This document shows, piece by piece, positions 25,782 through 34,468 of a DNA stretch of 64,000 nucleotides (position 1 is its first letter; each line of letters starts with the position of its first letter). A model generated the notes under the pieces. That model had not been told where the DNA came from and searched no databases. It was given only the letters and a program-made list of their open reading frames with translations. This DNA comes from Niveispirillum sp. SYP-B3756 (GTDB lineage Bacteria > Pseudomonadota > Alphaproteobacteria > Azospirillales > Azospirillaceae). The DNA lies in NCBI RefSeq assembly GCF_009495745.1, contig NZ_WIDQ01000010.1, positions 62,001 through 126,000 on the forward strand, given 5' to 3'. Made by a program: the position numbers and the translations under genes.

Positions 25782-26621
25782 ATGAGAGATAGCAAAGCGA
25801 ACCCGATGACCAGTGTGACCGCCCTTGGCAATGGTGCCCATGAAGAGGCAGAGGCCCAGCAGAAGGCCACCCCCAGCGGCAGCCAGACCCTGCTGCGCGG
25901 CCTGGATGTGCTGGAAGCGGTGGCAGAGGGGCCGATCAGCCTGGCCAAGCTGGCCCAGCGGCTGGACCTGACGCGCAGCACCACCCATCGGTTGGCCGCG
26001 GCCCTGGTGGAGCGGGATTTTCTGGTGCTGACTCCGCGTGAAGGCTATCAGCTGGGGCCGAAGCTGCTGGAACTGGGCTATCTGGCGCAGCGGCAGATGG
26101 ACATTCCCCGTGTCGCCCGCCCGCATATTGAAGATCTGGCCGCCGCCACGGAAGACACGGTGCATCTGGGCATCCTGGATGGCGACCATGCGCTTTATCT
26201 GGACAAGATCCCCGGCCGCCGCCGCATCGAAATCGGCTCCCGCGTTGGGGAACGTCATCCCATCGCCTCCACCGGTCTGGGCAAGGCCCTGATTCTGGAT
26301 GAGACAGAGGCCCGCTGGCAGCATTTCTTTGCGGATCGTGACTGGGCCATGGATGATTGGCCGGTCTGGCTGAAGCGGATGCAGGCCTATGCCGCCGGCG
26401 GCTATGCCTTTGACCTGGAAGAAAATGAAGACCGTATCCGCTGCGTTGCCGCCCCCATCCGGGGCGCCAATGGCAAGATCATCGCCGCCATCAGCCTGTC
26501 CAGCGCCGCACAATATATGAGCGATGCGCGGATGCAGGAACTGGTGGAGACGGTGAAGGAAACAGCCCGCCAGATCAGCCGGGGCATGGGCTGGAGCGAG
26601 GGCGGCGCCCGGCGGCGTTGA
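25782..26621 (+). CDS. IclR-family transcriptional regulator (KdgR-like role likely)
   Basis: The N-terminal winged helix-turn-helix is clear: SQTLLRGLDVLEAVAEGPISLAKLAQRLDLTRSTTHRLAAAL. A C-terminal IclR effector domain follows with VHLGILDGDHALYLDKIPG, HPIASTGLGKA and the closing CVAAPIRGANGKIIAAISLS. IclR members such as KdgR repress pectin genes and respond to degradation intermediates, which fits this position next to the pectin locus. Several in-frame starts exist (25743 TTG, 25767, 25782, 25806); none has a strong ribosome site, so the N-terminus is uncertain by about 20 residues. Confidence 0.88.
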   Translation: MRDSKANPMTSVTALGNGAHEEAEAQQKATPSGSQTLLRGLDVLEAVAEGPISLAKLAQRLDLTRSTTHRLAAALVERDFLVLTPREGYQLGPKLLELGYLAQRQMDIPRVARPHIEDLAAATEDTVHLGILDGDHALYLDKIPGRRRIEIGSRVGERHPIASTGLGKALILDETEARWQHFFADRDWAMDDWPVWLKRMQAYAAGGYAFDLEENEDRIRCVAAPIRGANGKIIAAISLSSAAQYMSDARMQELVETVKETARQISRGMGWSEGGARRR

Positions 26622-26628
26622 TCACCGC

Positions 26629-26657
26629 GCGGGGTATGGAAATGCGCCCCGCTTTTT
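26629..26657 (+). terminator. Intrinsic terminator after the IclR gene
   Basis: GCGGGG (26629-26634) pairs with CCCCGC (26647-26652) and is followed by TTTTT. It begins 8 nt after the IclR stop. Confidence 0.7.
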
Positions 26658-27181
26658 CACTGTCTTCCCTGTGCCTGCGCCTGTTGCCAGATCCGGGCAA
26701 AGCGCAGGCCATGCACCAGCATCAGGCCCATGGCGGCCAGTCCCGCCCAGAATGCATCACCGGTGAAATGCTGGGCACAGGCAAACATCACCGGGCCTGA
26801 GGCGAGTGCCAGCATCGCCTGCAACAAGGGGTTCACCTTGTCTGCGGTCAGCCGCACGGGCTGGGAAAATCGCGCGTCGTCCCCAGCCCACATGCTGAAT
26901 GTGCTTGGACCTGCTGTGGCGAGCATTAAGGCAGCGATGGCAGTCTCTACCCCCCAGAATTCCTGGCCATTCAGCAGCAGCCAAAGCCCCGCCAGAGACA
27001 GCCCTGCACACAGGGCTGCATTGACCTGACAAAGGCGCAGGAATGCCCCCTGACGCTCCGGGCGGATTTGCCGGATCACGGGCCAAATCCGCCGCTCCTC
27101 ATCCGCCAGGCCGGGGCTAATCACGGGTTGGAAAGCGCCGTGCCAGAACAGATGATCCTGTTCATCCTGATAGAAGGGCAT
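26657..27181 (-). CDS. Hypothetical membrane protein
   Basis: This 174-residue protein has a polar, acidic N-terminus (MPFYQDEQDHLFWHGAFQP) and about four hydrophobic segments: LCAGLSLAGLWLLLNG, VETAIAALMLATAG, LLQAMLALASGPVMFACAQ and FWAGLAAMGLMLVHGL. I do not recognise the family. ATG 27181 follows GAGAGACC. It is convergent with the IclR gene and divergent from the tyrosinase gene. There is no evidence of function. Confidence 0.65.
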   Translation of the reverse strand: MPFYQDEQDHLFWHGAFQPVISPGLADEERRIWPVIRQIRPERQGAFLRLCQVNAALCAGLSLAGLWLLLNGQEFWGVETAIAALMLATAGPSTFSMWAGDDARFSQPVRLTADKVNPLLQAMLALASGPVMFACAQHFTGDAFWAGLAAMGLMLVHGLRFARIWQQAQAQGRQ

Positions 27182-27445
27182 GGTCTCTCGCAACGGAACT
27201 GGCTGCTGGAGGAGTAAGACAATGGGTTCTCGCCTTCAAGAGGGAGCGTGTCAGCCGCCGCGTGTCTCATGGCGGGGGGCTGCCCCTGCCCATCTGGCGT
27301 AGCAGACAACATTGCCTACAAAAAATCCTCTTTCAGTCGTATTGGTTGGGTGCAAAAATCTACCCAAGCGTGTAAATGCATGTGACTTATTGGAGAGTAT
27401 GGAATATTCTCTGCGCCCTTATGGAAATAAGAGGGGGAGTCGCAG

Positions 27446-29071
27446 ATGCGTGTTTCACGTCGTGGCCTGTTGGCCGGTACGGCTGCTATTGCTGGTCTGG
27501 GCGCGCTGAGCGTGCCGGCCCAGGCATTGCCAAACCCTTCCCGCTGGGTGCGCTTTAATGTGACCAGCAAAATGGGCCAGGAAATGCTGAAAAGCTATGC
27601 CGTGGCCGTGCGGAAGATGCTGGAGCTGCCGATCTCGCATCCGCATAACTGGTTCCGTAACGCCTTTGTGCATATGATGGATTGCCCGCATGGCAATTGG
27701 TGGTTCTATGTCTGGCACCGGGGCTATGTCGGTTACTTTGAACAGACGGTACGCAAATATTCCAAGAACCCGAATTTTGCCTTCCCCTACTGGGATTGGT
27801 CGCAGTTGCAGGAACTGCCCCTTTCCATGTTCGCCGATGTGCTGACGCCGACGAATGAGGCTTTTGCCAAATTTGCCAAGGATTTGCCGACTTTCGAGCG
27901 GGAGGTGAAGCCGGGCCTGGAAGCCTATTGGAAGACACTGAATGCGGAACAGCTGGCTCAGCAAAAGCTGCGCGGCTATGAAAGCTTCGATGATATGTGG
28001 AAGGCGGTGATGGGGTGGGATCCCGTCAAACAGAAATATAATATTGGCGATCAGGCATTTGCCATCACCGAAAAGGCGCGCTACGTGCCGATTGATAACC
28101 GCGCCTTGCCTGAAAAATTGAAATTGGAATGCAGCACGGACAATGTGAACCGGGGGCTGGCGCCGGTCCATTTCAATGCGTCGGACGAAGAAACCAGCTT
28201 TACCAGCGTTCGCACCGCTTCCCATAATGCGGCCCCGATGAGCCACCAGGGGGATTTCTTCTCCATTCTGGAGGGGCAGCCGCACAACCATGTGCATAAT
28301 TTCATCGGTGGCGCCTTTGATGGACCGGGTAACTGGTCGCCGGGCCCCTTTGGCAATATGACCAATAACCTGTCCCCGGTTGATCCGATCTTCTTCCTGC
28401 ACCATGCCAATATGGATCGGTTGTGGGAAAGCTGGACGGCCAAGCAGAAGAGATATCATCTGCCTTTCCTGCCGCAAGGCAACGATTTTGTCGCATTCGC
28501 CAAAGATCCGTTCCTGTTCTTTGTCGATGCCGAAGGAAACTATGTGCTGGACGGCAAGGCGGGTGACTATATCGACCCTCATCGTTTCGGCTATCGCTAT
28601 GATAGTCTGGTGAAATATGTCCCGGTCTCCACTCTGGTGGCGGAAGGGGCGGCCCCGGTTCTGCTGGGCGCTGCCAAGGATGGTGGCCCGGTCACCTTGT
28701 CGGCCCCGGCTGGCCGGCTGCTGGCGACCATCAGTTTTGAACGGCCTTCTGACGGTGATGCGCCGCGCCAGTATGATGTGCTGGTCAACGCTCCAGCGGA
28801 TGTGAAGACGGTGGGGGCGGACAGCCCCTATTATGCTGGTACCGTTTCCTTCTTTGGCGGGGTGGCAGCGCATGGTCCGGCCCATGCCGCCCATGCCGCG
28901 AAGGCGGGGGGCAATCGTGTCACCTTCGTGGTGCCGCTGCCCAGCCGGCTGGCCGCTTCCCGCTTCGCCCGCTCACCGGGTGCCAAGCTGGATATCCGTC
29001 TGGCCCCGCCAACCACCCAGCCGGATTTCCCGGCGCCCAAGCTGCTGGAGGTGGAAATTCACAGCCAGTAA
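27446..29071 (+). CDS. Tyrosinase (polyphenol oxidase), Tat-exported
   Basis: This 541-residue type-3 copper enzyme would oxidise phenols to quinones. A signal with adjacent arginines (RVSRRGLLAGTAAIAGLGAL) suggests Tat export of the folded, metal-loaded protein. The CuA region is NWFRNAFVHMMDCPHGNWWF with H76, H82 and H91 as likely ligands. C80 two residues before H82 makes the CxH arrangement that forms a Cys-His thioether in fungal-type tyrosinases. CuB contains PHNHVHNFIGG and DPIFFLHHANMDRLWESW. A C-terminal beta-domain of about 150 residues follows and may shield the active site. AGGGGGAG precedes ATG 27446. Copper-resistance genes lie just downstream. Confidence 0.92.
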   Translation: MRVSRRGLLAGTAAIAGLGALSVPAQALPNPSRWVRFNVTSKMGQEMLKSYAVAVRKMLELPISHPHNWFRNAFVHMMDCPHGNWWFYVWHRGYVGYFEQTVRKYSKNPNFAFPYWDWSQLQELPLSMFADVLTPTNEAFAKFAKDLPTFEREVKPGLEAYWKTLNAEQLAQQKLRGYESFDDMWKAVMGWDPVKQKYNIGDQAFAITEKARYVPIDNRALPEKLKLECSTDNVNRGLAPVHFNASDEETSFTSVRTASHNAAPMSHQGDFFSILEGQPHNHVHNFIGGAFDGPGNWSPGPFGNMTNNLSPVDPIFFLHHANMDRLWESWTAKQKRYHLPFLPQGNDFVAFAKDPFLFFVDAEGNYVLDGKAGDYIDPHRFGYRYDSLVKYVPVSTLVAEGAAPVLLGAAKDGGPVTLSAPAGRLLATISFERPSDGDAPRQYDVLVNAPADVKTVGADSPYYAGTVSFFGGVAAHGPAHAAHAAKAGGNRVTFVVPLPSRLAASRFARSPGAKLDIRLAPPTTQPDFPAPKLLEVEIHSQ

Positions 29072-29232
29072 TACCAATCTGCCGAGGGCTTGACCCTTGG
29101 CAGATTGGAGGCTGGCGACCGCCAGCCCGGCGCTCATGCGCCCCGTGAAGCCAAGCTGCCGGATGGCAGCGCCCGGCGCGTGAGGGAACACAAAATCTCC
29201 CTGGATCGGTCACGATCAAGGGAGATTGGTAT
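29071..29232 (+). repeat. Structured ~150-nt repeat element, copy 4
   Basis: The element starts at the last base of the tyrosinase stop codon (TAATACCA) and ends TTGGTAT. It contains an outer hairpin (AATCTGCC...GGCAGATT), the core hairpin GGCTGGCGACCGCCAGCC, a third stem GGCGC/GCGCC, GTGAAGCCAAG, the stem CTGCC-GGAT-GGCAG, GCGCCCGGCG, TGAGG and a second outer hairpin (AATCTCCCT...AGGGAGATT). It matches copies at 47084, 47235 and 54663 (opposite strand), with paired compensatory changes. Function unknown. Confidence 0.85.
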
Positions 29233-29272
29233 AAAGGGATGGGCCGATCCGTTGGGGCGTGGGGGCCTTCCC

Positions 29273-30616
29273 TCACGCCCCGGCTGCCAGCCGTCCCAGA
29301 ATCTGCCGGTGTGACTGGGCATCCAGCGGATAGCGCCAGATCAGCGCCGCCGATGCTGCCAGCCCCGCTGCCGGCAGCAGCCCTGCCAGGAGGCGGAACT
29401 GTTCCAGCGTCTGCGGGGCCTGATCGGCATTGGGCACAAAGCCCACCAGATCCAAAGCCCAGCCGGCGACAATGCCTGATGCCCCCAGCGACAGTTTCAG
29501 CACGCAGGACGCGATGCCGTAAATCTTCGCCTCATCCCGCCGACCGCTGCGCCACTGGCCATAATCCACCGTGTCCGGCAGCATCGACCAGGTGGCCACC
29601 CCATGAGCGGTATGGCCGATAAAGACCAGCCCCAGGCAGATCAGCGTCGGCCACAACCCGCTGCCCAGCATCAGCCCCAGCGCCCCCAGCGCTGCCACCG
29701 CACTGCCCCATTGCCAGAGGATGCGCTTGTTCCAGCGTTTGGCCACCGTTACCCAGACCGGCACGCTGGCCACCCCCAGCAGCGTCAGCCAGGGCAGGGC
29801 CGTGCCTGAAAGCGCGGCATTGCCCAGATCATATTTCATCAGATAGGGCAGGTTGCGCAGCAGCACCCCCAGCCCCAGCTGCATCACCAGCGTGGCCGCC
29901 ATCAGCCGCAGCAAGGGCCCGTTGCGCCCGATGGCAGCCCAAAAACCATTGCCGCCTGTTGGTGCTTCTGCCGGCATCACCACGGCCGGCCGTGCCTGTT
30001 CACGCACGGACAGCCCGCAGATCAGCAGGGCTACCACCGACATGGCGCCGATGATGGCCGCCGCCGGCCCATAGCCATTGCCGCCATCCTGGCCGAACCA
30101 GGCCGCCAGCAATGGCAGCAGCGCCGTCACTGCCGTACAGCCCATGAAGGCGAACAGCATCCGCCACCCGGTCAGGCTGGCCCGTGCCTCCGTATCGCTG
30201 GTGATTGCCGCTGTCAGGGAGGAATAGGGAATGCCCACCACGCTGTAGCAGCTTCGCAGCAGCATATGGCTGGCAAGCGCGAAAGCCACCATGGCCGCAC
30301 TGCCTGGCACCAGCCAGGATGGCGGGCTGAAGCAAAGGGTGAAGGCGCCTGCCAACGGCACCGCCCCCAACAGGATGAAAGGCCTATATTGCCCCCATCG
30401 GCTGCGTGCCTTGTCAGACAAGGTCCCCATCAACGGGTCCATGGCGGCATCCCACAGACCGGCGATGAAGAAACAGACCCCCGCCGTCCAGGCGGAAAGC
30501 CCCAACACATCCACATGGAAAAAGACGATGAAGACCAGGATGGACTGCCAATAAAGGTTCAGCCCGAAATCCCCGATCCCATAGCCGATCTTGCCGCCAA
30601 GCCCGAGAGCCTGCAT
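29273..30616 (-). CDS. MFS transporter of the GPH type
   Basis: This 447-residue inner-membrane protein has about twelve hydrophobic segments and GPH-family features: KIGYGIGDFGLNLYWQS at the N-terminus, DAAMDPLMGTLSDKARSRWGQYRPF after TM2, and LPDTVDYGQW late. Members are cation-coupled sugar or glycoside symporters. It follows copB on the same strand after 97 bp but has no obvious functional link to copper. The substrate cannot be inferred. ATG 30616 is the first codon of the family sequence. Confidence 0.82.
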   Translation of the reverse strand: MQALGLGGKIGYGIGDFGLNLYWQSILVFIVFFHVDVLGLSAWTAGVCFFIAGLWDAAMDPLMGTLSDKARSRWGQYRPFILLGAVPLAGAFTLCFSPPSWLVPGSAAMVAFALASHMLLRSCYSVVGIPYSSLTAAITSDTEARASLTGWRMLFAFMGCTAVTALLPLLAAWFGQDGGNGYGPAAAIIGAMSVVALLICGLSVREQARPAVVMPAEAPTGGNGFWAAIGRNGPLLRLMAATLVMQLGLGVLLRNLPYLMKYDLGNAALSGTALPWLTLLGVASVPVWVTVAKRWNKRILWQWGSAVAALGALGLMLGSGLWPTLICLGLVFIGHTAHGVATWSMLPDTVDYGQWRSGRRDEAKIYGIASCVLKLSLGASGIVAGWALDLVGFVPNADQAPQTLEQFRLLAGLLPAAGLAASAALIWRYPLDAQSHRQILGRLAAGA

Positions 30617-30667
30617 CGCGTTCCACCCCTGATCGCCCTACCCGTTTTCGGGTTTATCAAGGGGACT

Positions 30668-30700
30668 ATACCAGCGATCATCAAAGATGACCGCTGGTAT
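30668..30700. repeat. Solo hairpin related to the structured repeat ends
   Basis: ATACCAGCGATCATC (30668-30682) pairs with GATGACCGCTGGTAT (30686-30700) with one mismatch and an AAA loop. The termini ATACCA...TGGTAT equal those of the structured elements, and on the minus strand it reads TGATACCAGCGG, as in the element at 47084. Confidence 0.7.
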
Positions 30701-30713
30701 CAAGGGGAAGGCC

Positions 30714-31427
30714 TCAGAACCAGAAACGCAGGCCCGTGACAAAGCGCAGATCGTCCGGATCATGCCCGTCGGCCTTTGCCAGCCGCGCCGTCTCCCCCAG
30801 CTTGCGTTCCCAGGCCAGGCCGATATAGGGGGCGAATTCCTTCACCAGCTCATAGCGCAGCCGCAGGCCCAGTTTCATCTCTGAAACCCCGGCACCGGTC
30901 TCGGTCTCCGGCACCTTCTGTGCTGCCAGTTCCACCTCTGCATGGGGTTGCAGGATCAGTTTCTGCGTCAGCGGCAGGTCGGTTTCCACATCCAGCCGTG
31001 CCGTCACATCGCCGCGCTGCGACAGGAAGGCCTGGGCATCCACCTCCAGAAATTGCGGGGCCAGCCCCTGGAAGCCGATGGCCAGATGGGTTGTCTGCGG
31101 CTGGGGGCGGAAATCCTGGCGGATGCCCGCCTGGAAATCCCAGAAATCATGCACCATCACGCTGTACAGCGCCTGGACTTCCAGATGCTCCACGGTGCCA
31201 TCGCTGACATCGCCCTCGCTTTTCAGCCGCAGTTTGCTGACATCACCGCCGATGAAGCCATTGCTTTTCCAGGCGGTGCTGTCCTGGCCCTGATGCCAGC
31301 GTTGTTCCAACTGATCCATGGTGAATTGCCAGATCAGCATGTCGCCATGCCCTTCCATCGCCGTGGCGGGCAGGGGCAGGGCCAGTGCCGCCATGGCAAG
31401 GGTGGCCTTGATCATCCTTTTCATCAT
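30714..31427 (-). CDS. copB: Copper resistance protein B, outer membrane
   Basis: This 237-residue CopB/PcoB homologue is an outer-membrane beta-barrel partner of the CopA oxidase. After a signal peptide (about 1-20) the family sequence follows: LIWQFTMDQLEQRW, then alternating beta-strands through WDFQAGIRQDFRPQP and YELVKEFAPYIGLAWERKLG, and a terminal aromatic residue (GLRFWF). ATG 31427 is selected since GGGAGGG lies 6 nt upstream; ATG 31433 would touch the ribosome site. It starts 14 nt after the copA stop, so the genes form an operon. Confidence 0.9.
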   Translation of the reverse strand: MMKRMIKATLAMAALALPLPATAMEGHGDMLIWQFTMDQLEQRWHQGQDSTAWKSNGFIGGDVSKLRLKSEGDVSDGTVEHLEVQALYSVMVHDFWDFQAGIRQDFRPQPQTTHLAIGFQGLAPQFLEVDAQAFLSQRGDVTARLDVETDLPLTQKLILQPHAEVELAAQKVPETETGAGVSEMKLGLRLRYELVKEFAPYIGLAWERKLGETARLAKADGHDPDDLRFVTGLRFWF

Positions 31428-31441
31428 TTTCATCCCTCCCG

Positions 31442-33133
31442 TTATGACCGCGCCGCCGGGGCGGGGGGATCGACAATGAAACGTGTCATCATGCCGGCAT
31501 TCATATGGAACAGCAGGTGGCAATGCAGCGGCCAGTCCCCCGGCTCGTTCGCTGTCAGCACCACCGATGCTTCCTTGCCCGGTGGCACGATCACCACATG
31601 CTTGCGGGGCATCCGGTCGGTCTGGCCGTTCTCCAGCTCGAAAAACATGCCATGCAGGTGCATGGGATGGGCCATCATGGTGGTGTTGATGAAGCGCAGC
31701 CGCACCCGCTCCCCATAGCGCACCCGGATCGGGTCGCCATGGTCGAACTTGTGGCCGTTCAGGGTCCAGATATAGCGTTCCATGATGCCGGTCAGCCGCA
31801 GGGCGATTTCCGTCGTTGGCGCTGCCGCATCGGGGTTGCGGGTGAAGGACTTCAGGTCGGCATAGCGCAGGGCCCGTTTGCCCGGCGGCGTGCCCGCCTG
31901 CTCCCAGCCTCTGGGTGACCCTTCCTGGGCGGCTGGTGTCATCGGCATGGCGTGCCCCATGGCCGCATGGTCCATTGATGAATGGTCCATCGCCCCATGA
32001 TCCATAGTGCTGTGATCCATGCTGCCGTGGTCGCCATGCATCCCCATATCGGCCATGGTCAGCAGGGTGCGGGGCCGCAGCGGGGGAATCTCCCCCTGCA
32101 TCCCTTCCCGGGGGGCCAGGGTGGCGCGGGCATAGCCGCTGCGGTCGATCGGCTCCGCCATCAGCGTATAGGCGCGATCCTCCGTCGGCAGCACGATCAC
32201 GTCATAGGTCTCACCGACGCCGATGCGGAATTCATCCACCTTCACCGGCAGCACATTCTGACCATCGGCGGCCACCACGATCATGGCCAGACCGGGGATG
32301 GCCACGTCAAAGATGCTCATCGCCGATCCGTTGATGATGCGCAGCCGCAGCCGTTCCCCCGGCTTGAACAGGGCCGTCCAGTTATCCCCGATGCCCTTGC
32401 CATTGACCAGGAAGCGATAACCGGTGACATCGGCCAGATCGGTCGGGTCCATGCGCATATCGCCCCAGTCCTGCCGGTCTTTCCAGGCGGCGGCCAGCCC
32501 GTCGCGGCCGATATCTGCCGACAGGTCGGACAGGGTGCGTTTGCCCCGGTTGTAATAGCCTTCGCTGACCTTCAGCTTGCGCAGGATATGGTCCGGGTGG
32601 TCCGCCGTATGGTCGGACAGCAGCAGCACATGATCCCGGTCGGCCTTGACCGGGTCCGGCGTGGCGGGGGCGATGACGATGGCGCCATACATGCCGCGCT
32701 GTTCCTGCCCGCCGGAATGGCTGTGATACCAGTAGGTGCCGGACTGGCGCAGCTTGATGCGATAGGTGAAGCTTTCCCCCGGTGCGATGGCGCTATAGGC
32801 GTTGAAGCCCGGCGCCCCATCCATCACCCCTTCCAGCAGCAGCCCGTGCCAGTGGATGGAGGTGGGTTCGGAAAGCCGGTTTTCCACCTGCACCAGCACT
32901 TCCTCTCCCTCCCGCCAGTACAGCGTCGGGCCGGGGACGCCACCGCCCATGGTGATGGCGGGGAAGCTGTCGCCATCGATGGTGATGCGACCTTCCGTCA
33001 CCAGCAGCGTGGTCTCCTTCAGCCCGGCAAAGGCGCGGCGGCCGGGATAGACCATGGCCACCCCCGCCAGCCCGGCGAAGGCGGTCAGTTTCAGGGCGTC
33101 GCGCCGCGACAGGCCCGTTTGCTTGATCGGCAT
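31442..33133 (-). CDS. copA: Copper resistance multicopper oxidase CopA
   Basis: This 563-residue periplasmic oxidase likely converts Cu(I) to less toxic Cu(II). LSRRDALKL near the N-terminus is a Tat motif. Three cupredoxin domains carry the copper ligands: IHWHG, YWYHSHSG, MAHPMHLHGMFF and HCHLLFHMNAGMM. Between domains 2 and 3 a Met/His-rich stretch repeats MDHS/MDHG/MDHA units, a typical extra copper-binding segment of CopA. It lies between the cupredoxin-like gene (12-nt gap) and copB (14-nt gap) on the same strand. Confidence 0.93.
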   Translation of the reverse strand: MPIKQTGLSRRDALKLTAFAGLAGVAMVYPGRRAFAGLKETTLLVTEGRITIDGDSFPAITMGGGVPGPTLYWREGEEVLVQVENRLSEPTSIHWHGLLLEGVMDGAPGFNAYSAIAPGESFTYRIKLRQSGTYWYHSHSGGQEQRGMYGAIVIAPATPDPVKADRDHVLLLSDHTADHPDHILRKLKVSEGYYNRGKRTLSDLSADIGRDGLAAAWKDRQDWGDMRMDPTDLADVTGYRFLVNGKGIGDNWTALFKPGERLRLRIINGSAMSIFDVAIPGLAMIVVAADGQNVLPVKVDEFRIGVGETYDVIVLPTEDRAYTLMAEPIDRSGYARATLAPREGMQGEIPPLRPRTLLTMADMGMHGDHGSMDHSTMDHGAMDHSSMDHAAMGHAMPMTPAAQEGSPRGWEQAGTPPGKRALRYADLKSFTRNPDAAAPTTEIALRLTGIMERYIWTLNGHKFDHGDPIRVRYGERVRLRFINTTMMAHPMHLHGMFFELENGQTDRMPRKHVVIVPPGKEASVVLTANEPGDWPLHCHLLFHMNAGMMTRFIVDPPAPAARS

Positions 33134-33145
33134 ATCGGCCCCCGT

Positions 33146-33697
33146 TCAATGACCGTCATGGTCGATGGTCAGGCGGGAGACCATGCCCGCTTCATAATGG
33201 CCGGGCATGTCGCAGGCGGCCTCGATCACCCCGCCCTGCGGGAAGGTCCAGACCAGCTCGGCGTTTTTGCCCGGTTCCACCAGCACCAGCCCGGTATGGT
33301 CATGCGCCATCTCGTGCCCATCATGTTTCATGTTCATCATGGCGGGCACGATGGCGGTATCGGTGACCATGCCATGGTCCAGCATCATGCCCATCATGGC
33401 CTGCCGCTCGCCATGGCCGTCCTGGCTGGCGATGACGAAACTGTGCAGCAACTGGCCCTTGTTGGTGATCTGGAAGCGCACCGTTTCACCCGGATGCACG
33501 GCGATCCTGGCCGGATCGATGGCCATGTCGGACAGGGTGATGGCGATGGTGCGGCTGGCGGCCCCTGCCTTGCCCGGCTGGCCGATGGCGGCCGTGGCTG
33601 TGGGGGCGGCGTGCTGGTGTGCCTCATGCTGGGCAAGGGCAGCCGGAATGGCAAACAGGTTCAGCGCCAGCAAGGCGCCGGGGAGAATGGCCTTCAT
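33146..33697 (-). CDS. Periplasmic cupredoxin-like copper protein
   Basis: This 183-residue protein has a signal peptide (1-22) and His-rich linker (QHEAHQHAA). A cupredoxin fold follows: ITLSDMAIDPARIAVHPGETVRFQITNKGQLLHSFVI with an early His ligand and EAACDMPGHYEAGM with the C-H-M ligand set near the end. A Met/His-rich insertion (MMGMMLDHGM, MMNMKHDGHEM) could bind additional copper. It precedes copA by 12 nt and probably buffers or delivers periplasmic copper. Confidence 0.85.
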   Translation of the reverse strand: MKAILPGALLALNLFAIPAALAQHEAHQHAAPTATAAIGQPGKAGAASRTIAITLSDMAIDPARIAVHPGETVRFQITNKGQLLHSFVIASQDGHGERQAMMGMMLDHGMVTDTAIVPAMMNMKHDGHEMAHDHTGLVLVEPGKNAELVWTFPQGGVIEAACDMPGHYEAGMVSRLTIDHDGH

Positions 33698-33769
33698 GGC
33701 AAAGGCTCCGTCTTATGCAGGTTTTGGCGGTGGGCGAAGGGCGGGGCGGCGGCAAGCCACCCCCGCACA

Positions 33770-34180
33770 TCACCCGCGCGGCGGCCGCAAAGGCGGGGCC
33801 GGGTGCCGACCATCATGGTCGGCCAGGGCTGCCGGCGGGCTGAGCCGGGCCGGCGGCGGGAACAGCACCGGCAACGGTGATCCCGGCAGGGCCGCGGCTA
33901 CACACCAGGCCACACAGCAGGGGCCGGCCCCTTTGCCGGCATTATCCGCCATGGCCTTGCCATGGTCCTGATGGGAAATGGCCTGTCGGGCCGCCTGATG
34001 CAGCGGACAGTCCTGATCCTCCATGGTGGCCATGGTGCCGACGGGTATCGGTGCCGCATGGTGGGCTGCATTGACGGACAGGGCGCGCACCGGCATCGCC
34101 GCCAGGGCCAGCAACCCCAGCAGCGCCACCAGCAGGCGCAAGGCGGCATGGCGCCGCCATATCCGATCAAACCGTCTCAT
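33770..34180 (-). CDS. Small Cys/His-containing exported protein of the copper cluster
   Basis: This 136-residue frame starts MRRFDRIWRRHAALRLLVALLGLLALAAMPVRA, a signal peptide or single membrane anchor. The rest carries candidate metal ligands (NAAHHAA, EDQDCPLH, HQDHGKAM, GPCCVAWC) and a Pro-rich tail. Similar small proteins accompany copper-resistance operons, but I cannot name a family. It lies 72 nt upstream of the cupredoxin gene on the same strand. No strong ribosome site is visible, so the start is uncertain. Confidence 0.55.
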   Translation of the reverse strand: MRRFDRIWRRHAALRLLVALLGLLALAAMPVRALSVNAAHHAAPIPVGTMATMEDQDCPLHQAARQAISHQDHGKAMADNAGKGAGPCCVAWCVAAALPGSPLPVLFPPPARLSPPAALADHDGRHPAPPLRPPRG

Positions 34181-34245
34181 CGCTGGGAAAGATAGGCTGC
34201 CCTGGGACGGATCGCAAGCCTGGGCCGGTGGCGGCATGGTGCCAC

Positions 34246-34262
34246 GGGGGGACCAGCCCCCC
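34246..34262. terminator. GC hairpin after the small chemoreceptor-linked gene
   Basis: GGGGGG (34246-34251) pairs with CCCCCC (34257-34262) just after the stop codon of the minus-strand 67-residue gene. No T-run follows, so it may be a 3'-end stabiliser rather than an intrinsic terminator. Confidence 0.4.
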
Positions 34263-34264
34263 GG

Positions 34265-34468
34265 CTAATCCGCCTTGTCGGCCTTATCCGCCGCCGCCTT
34301 CCGGGCAGCGCTGGCGGCAAGGTCACGACGGGTGGCGCCATCGGCGCATTCCATCCAGGCCAGCCGGGCCACCCGTTCCGCCAGACTGAAACTGTGCTGA
34401 CGGCGCGGGGTGCTGGCGGGGGCTTTGTCTGCCCCCGCCATTCTTTTGGGTGCCGGCAGATTCTTCAT
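34265..34468 (-). CDS. Small hypothetical protein coupled to the chemoreceptor
   Basis: This 67-residue basic, Ala-rich protein has no signal peptide or membrane segment. Its ATG overlaps the stop of the upstream chemoreceptor gene by 4 nt (ATGA), which supports genuine, translationally coupled expression. The central segment [31 protein letters not shown] looks helical. Family unknown; an accessory role in receptor function is only a guess from coupling. Confidence 0.55.
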   Translation of the reverse strand: MKNLPAPKRMAGADKAPASTPRRQHSFSLAERVARLAWMECADGATRRDLAASAARKAAADKADKAD

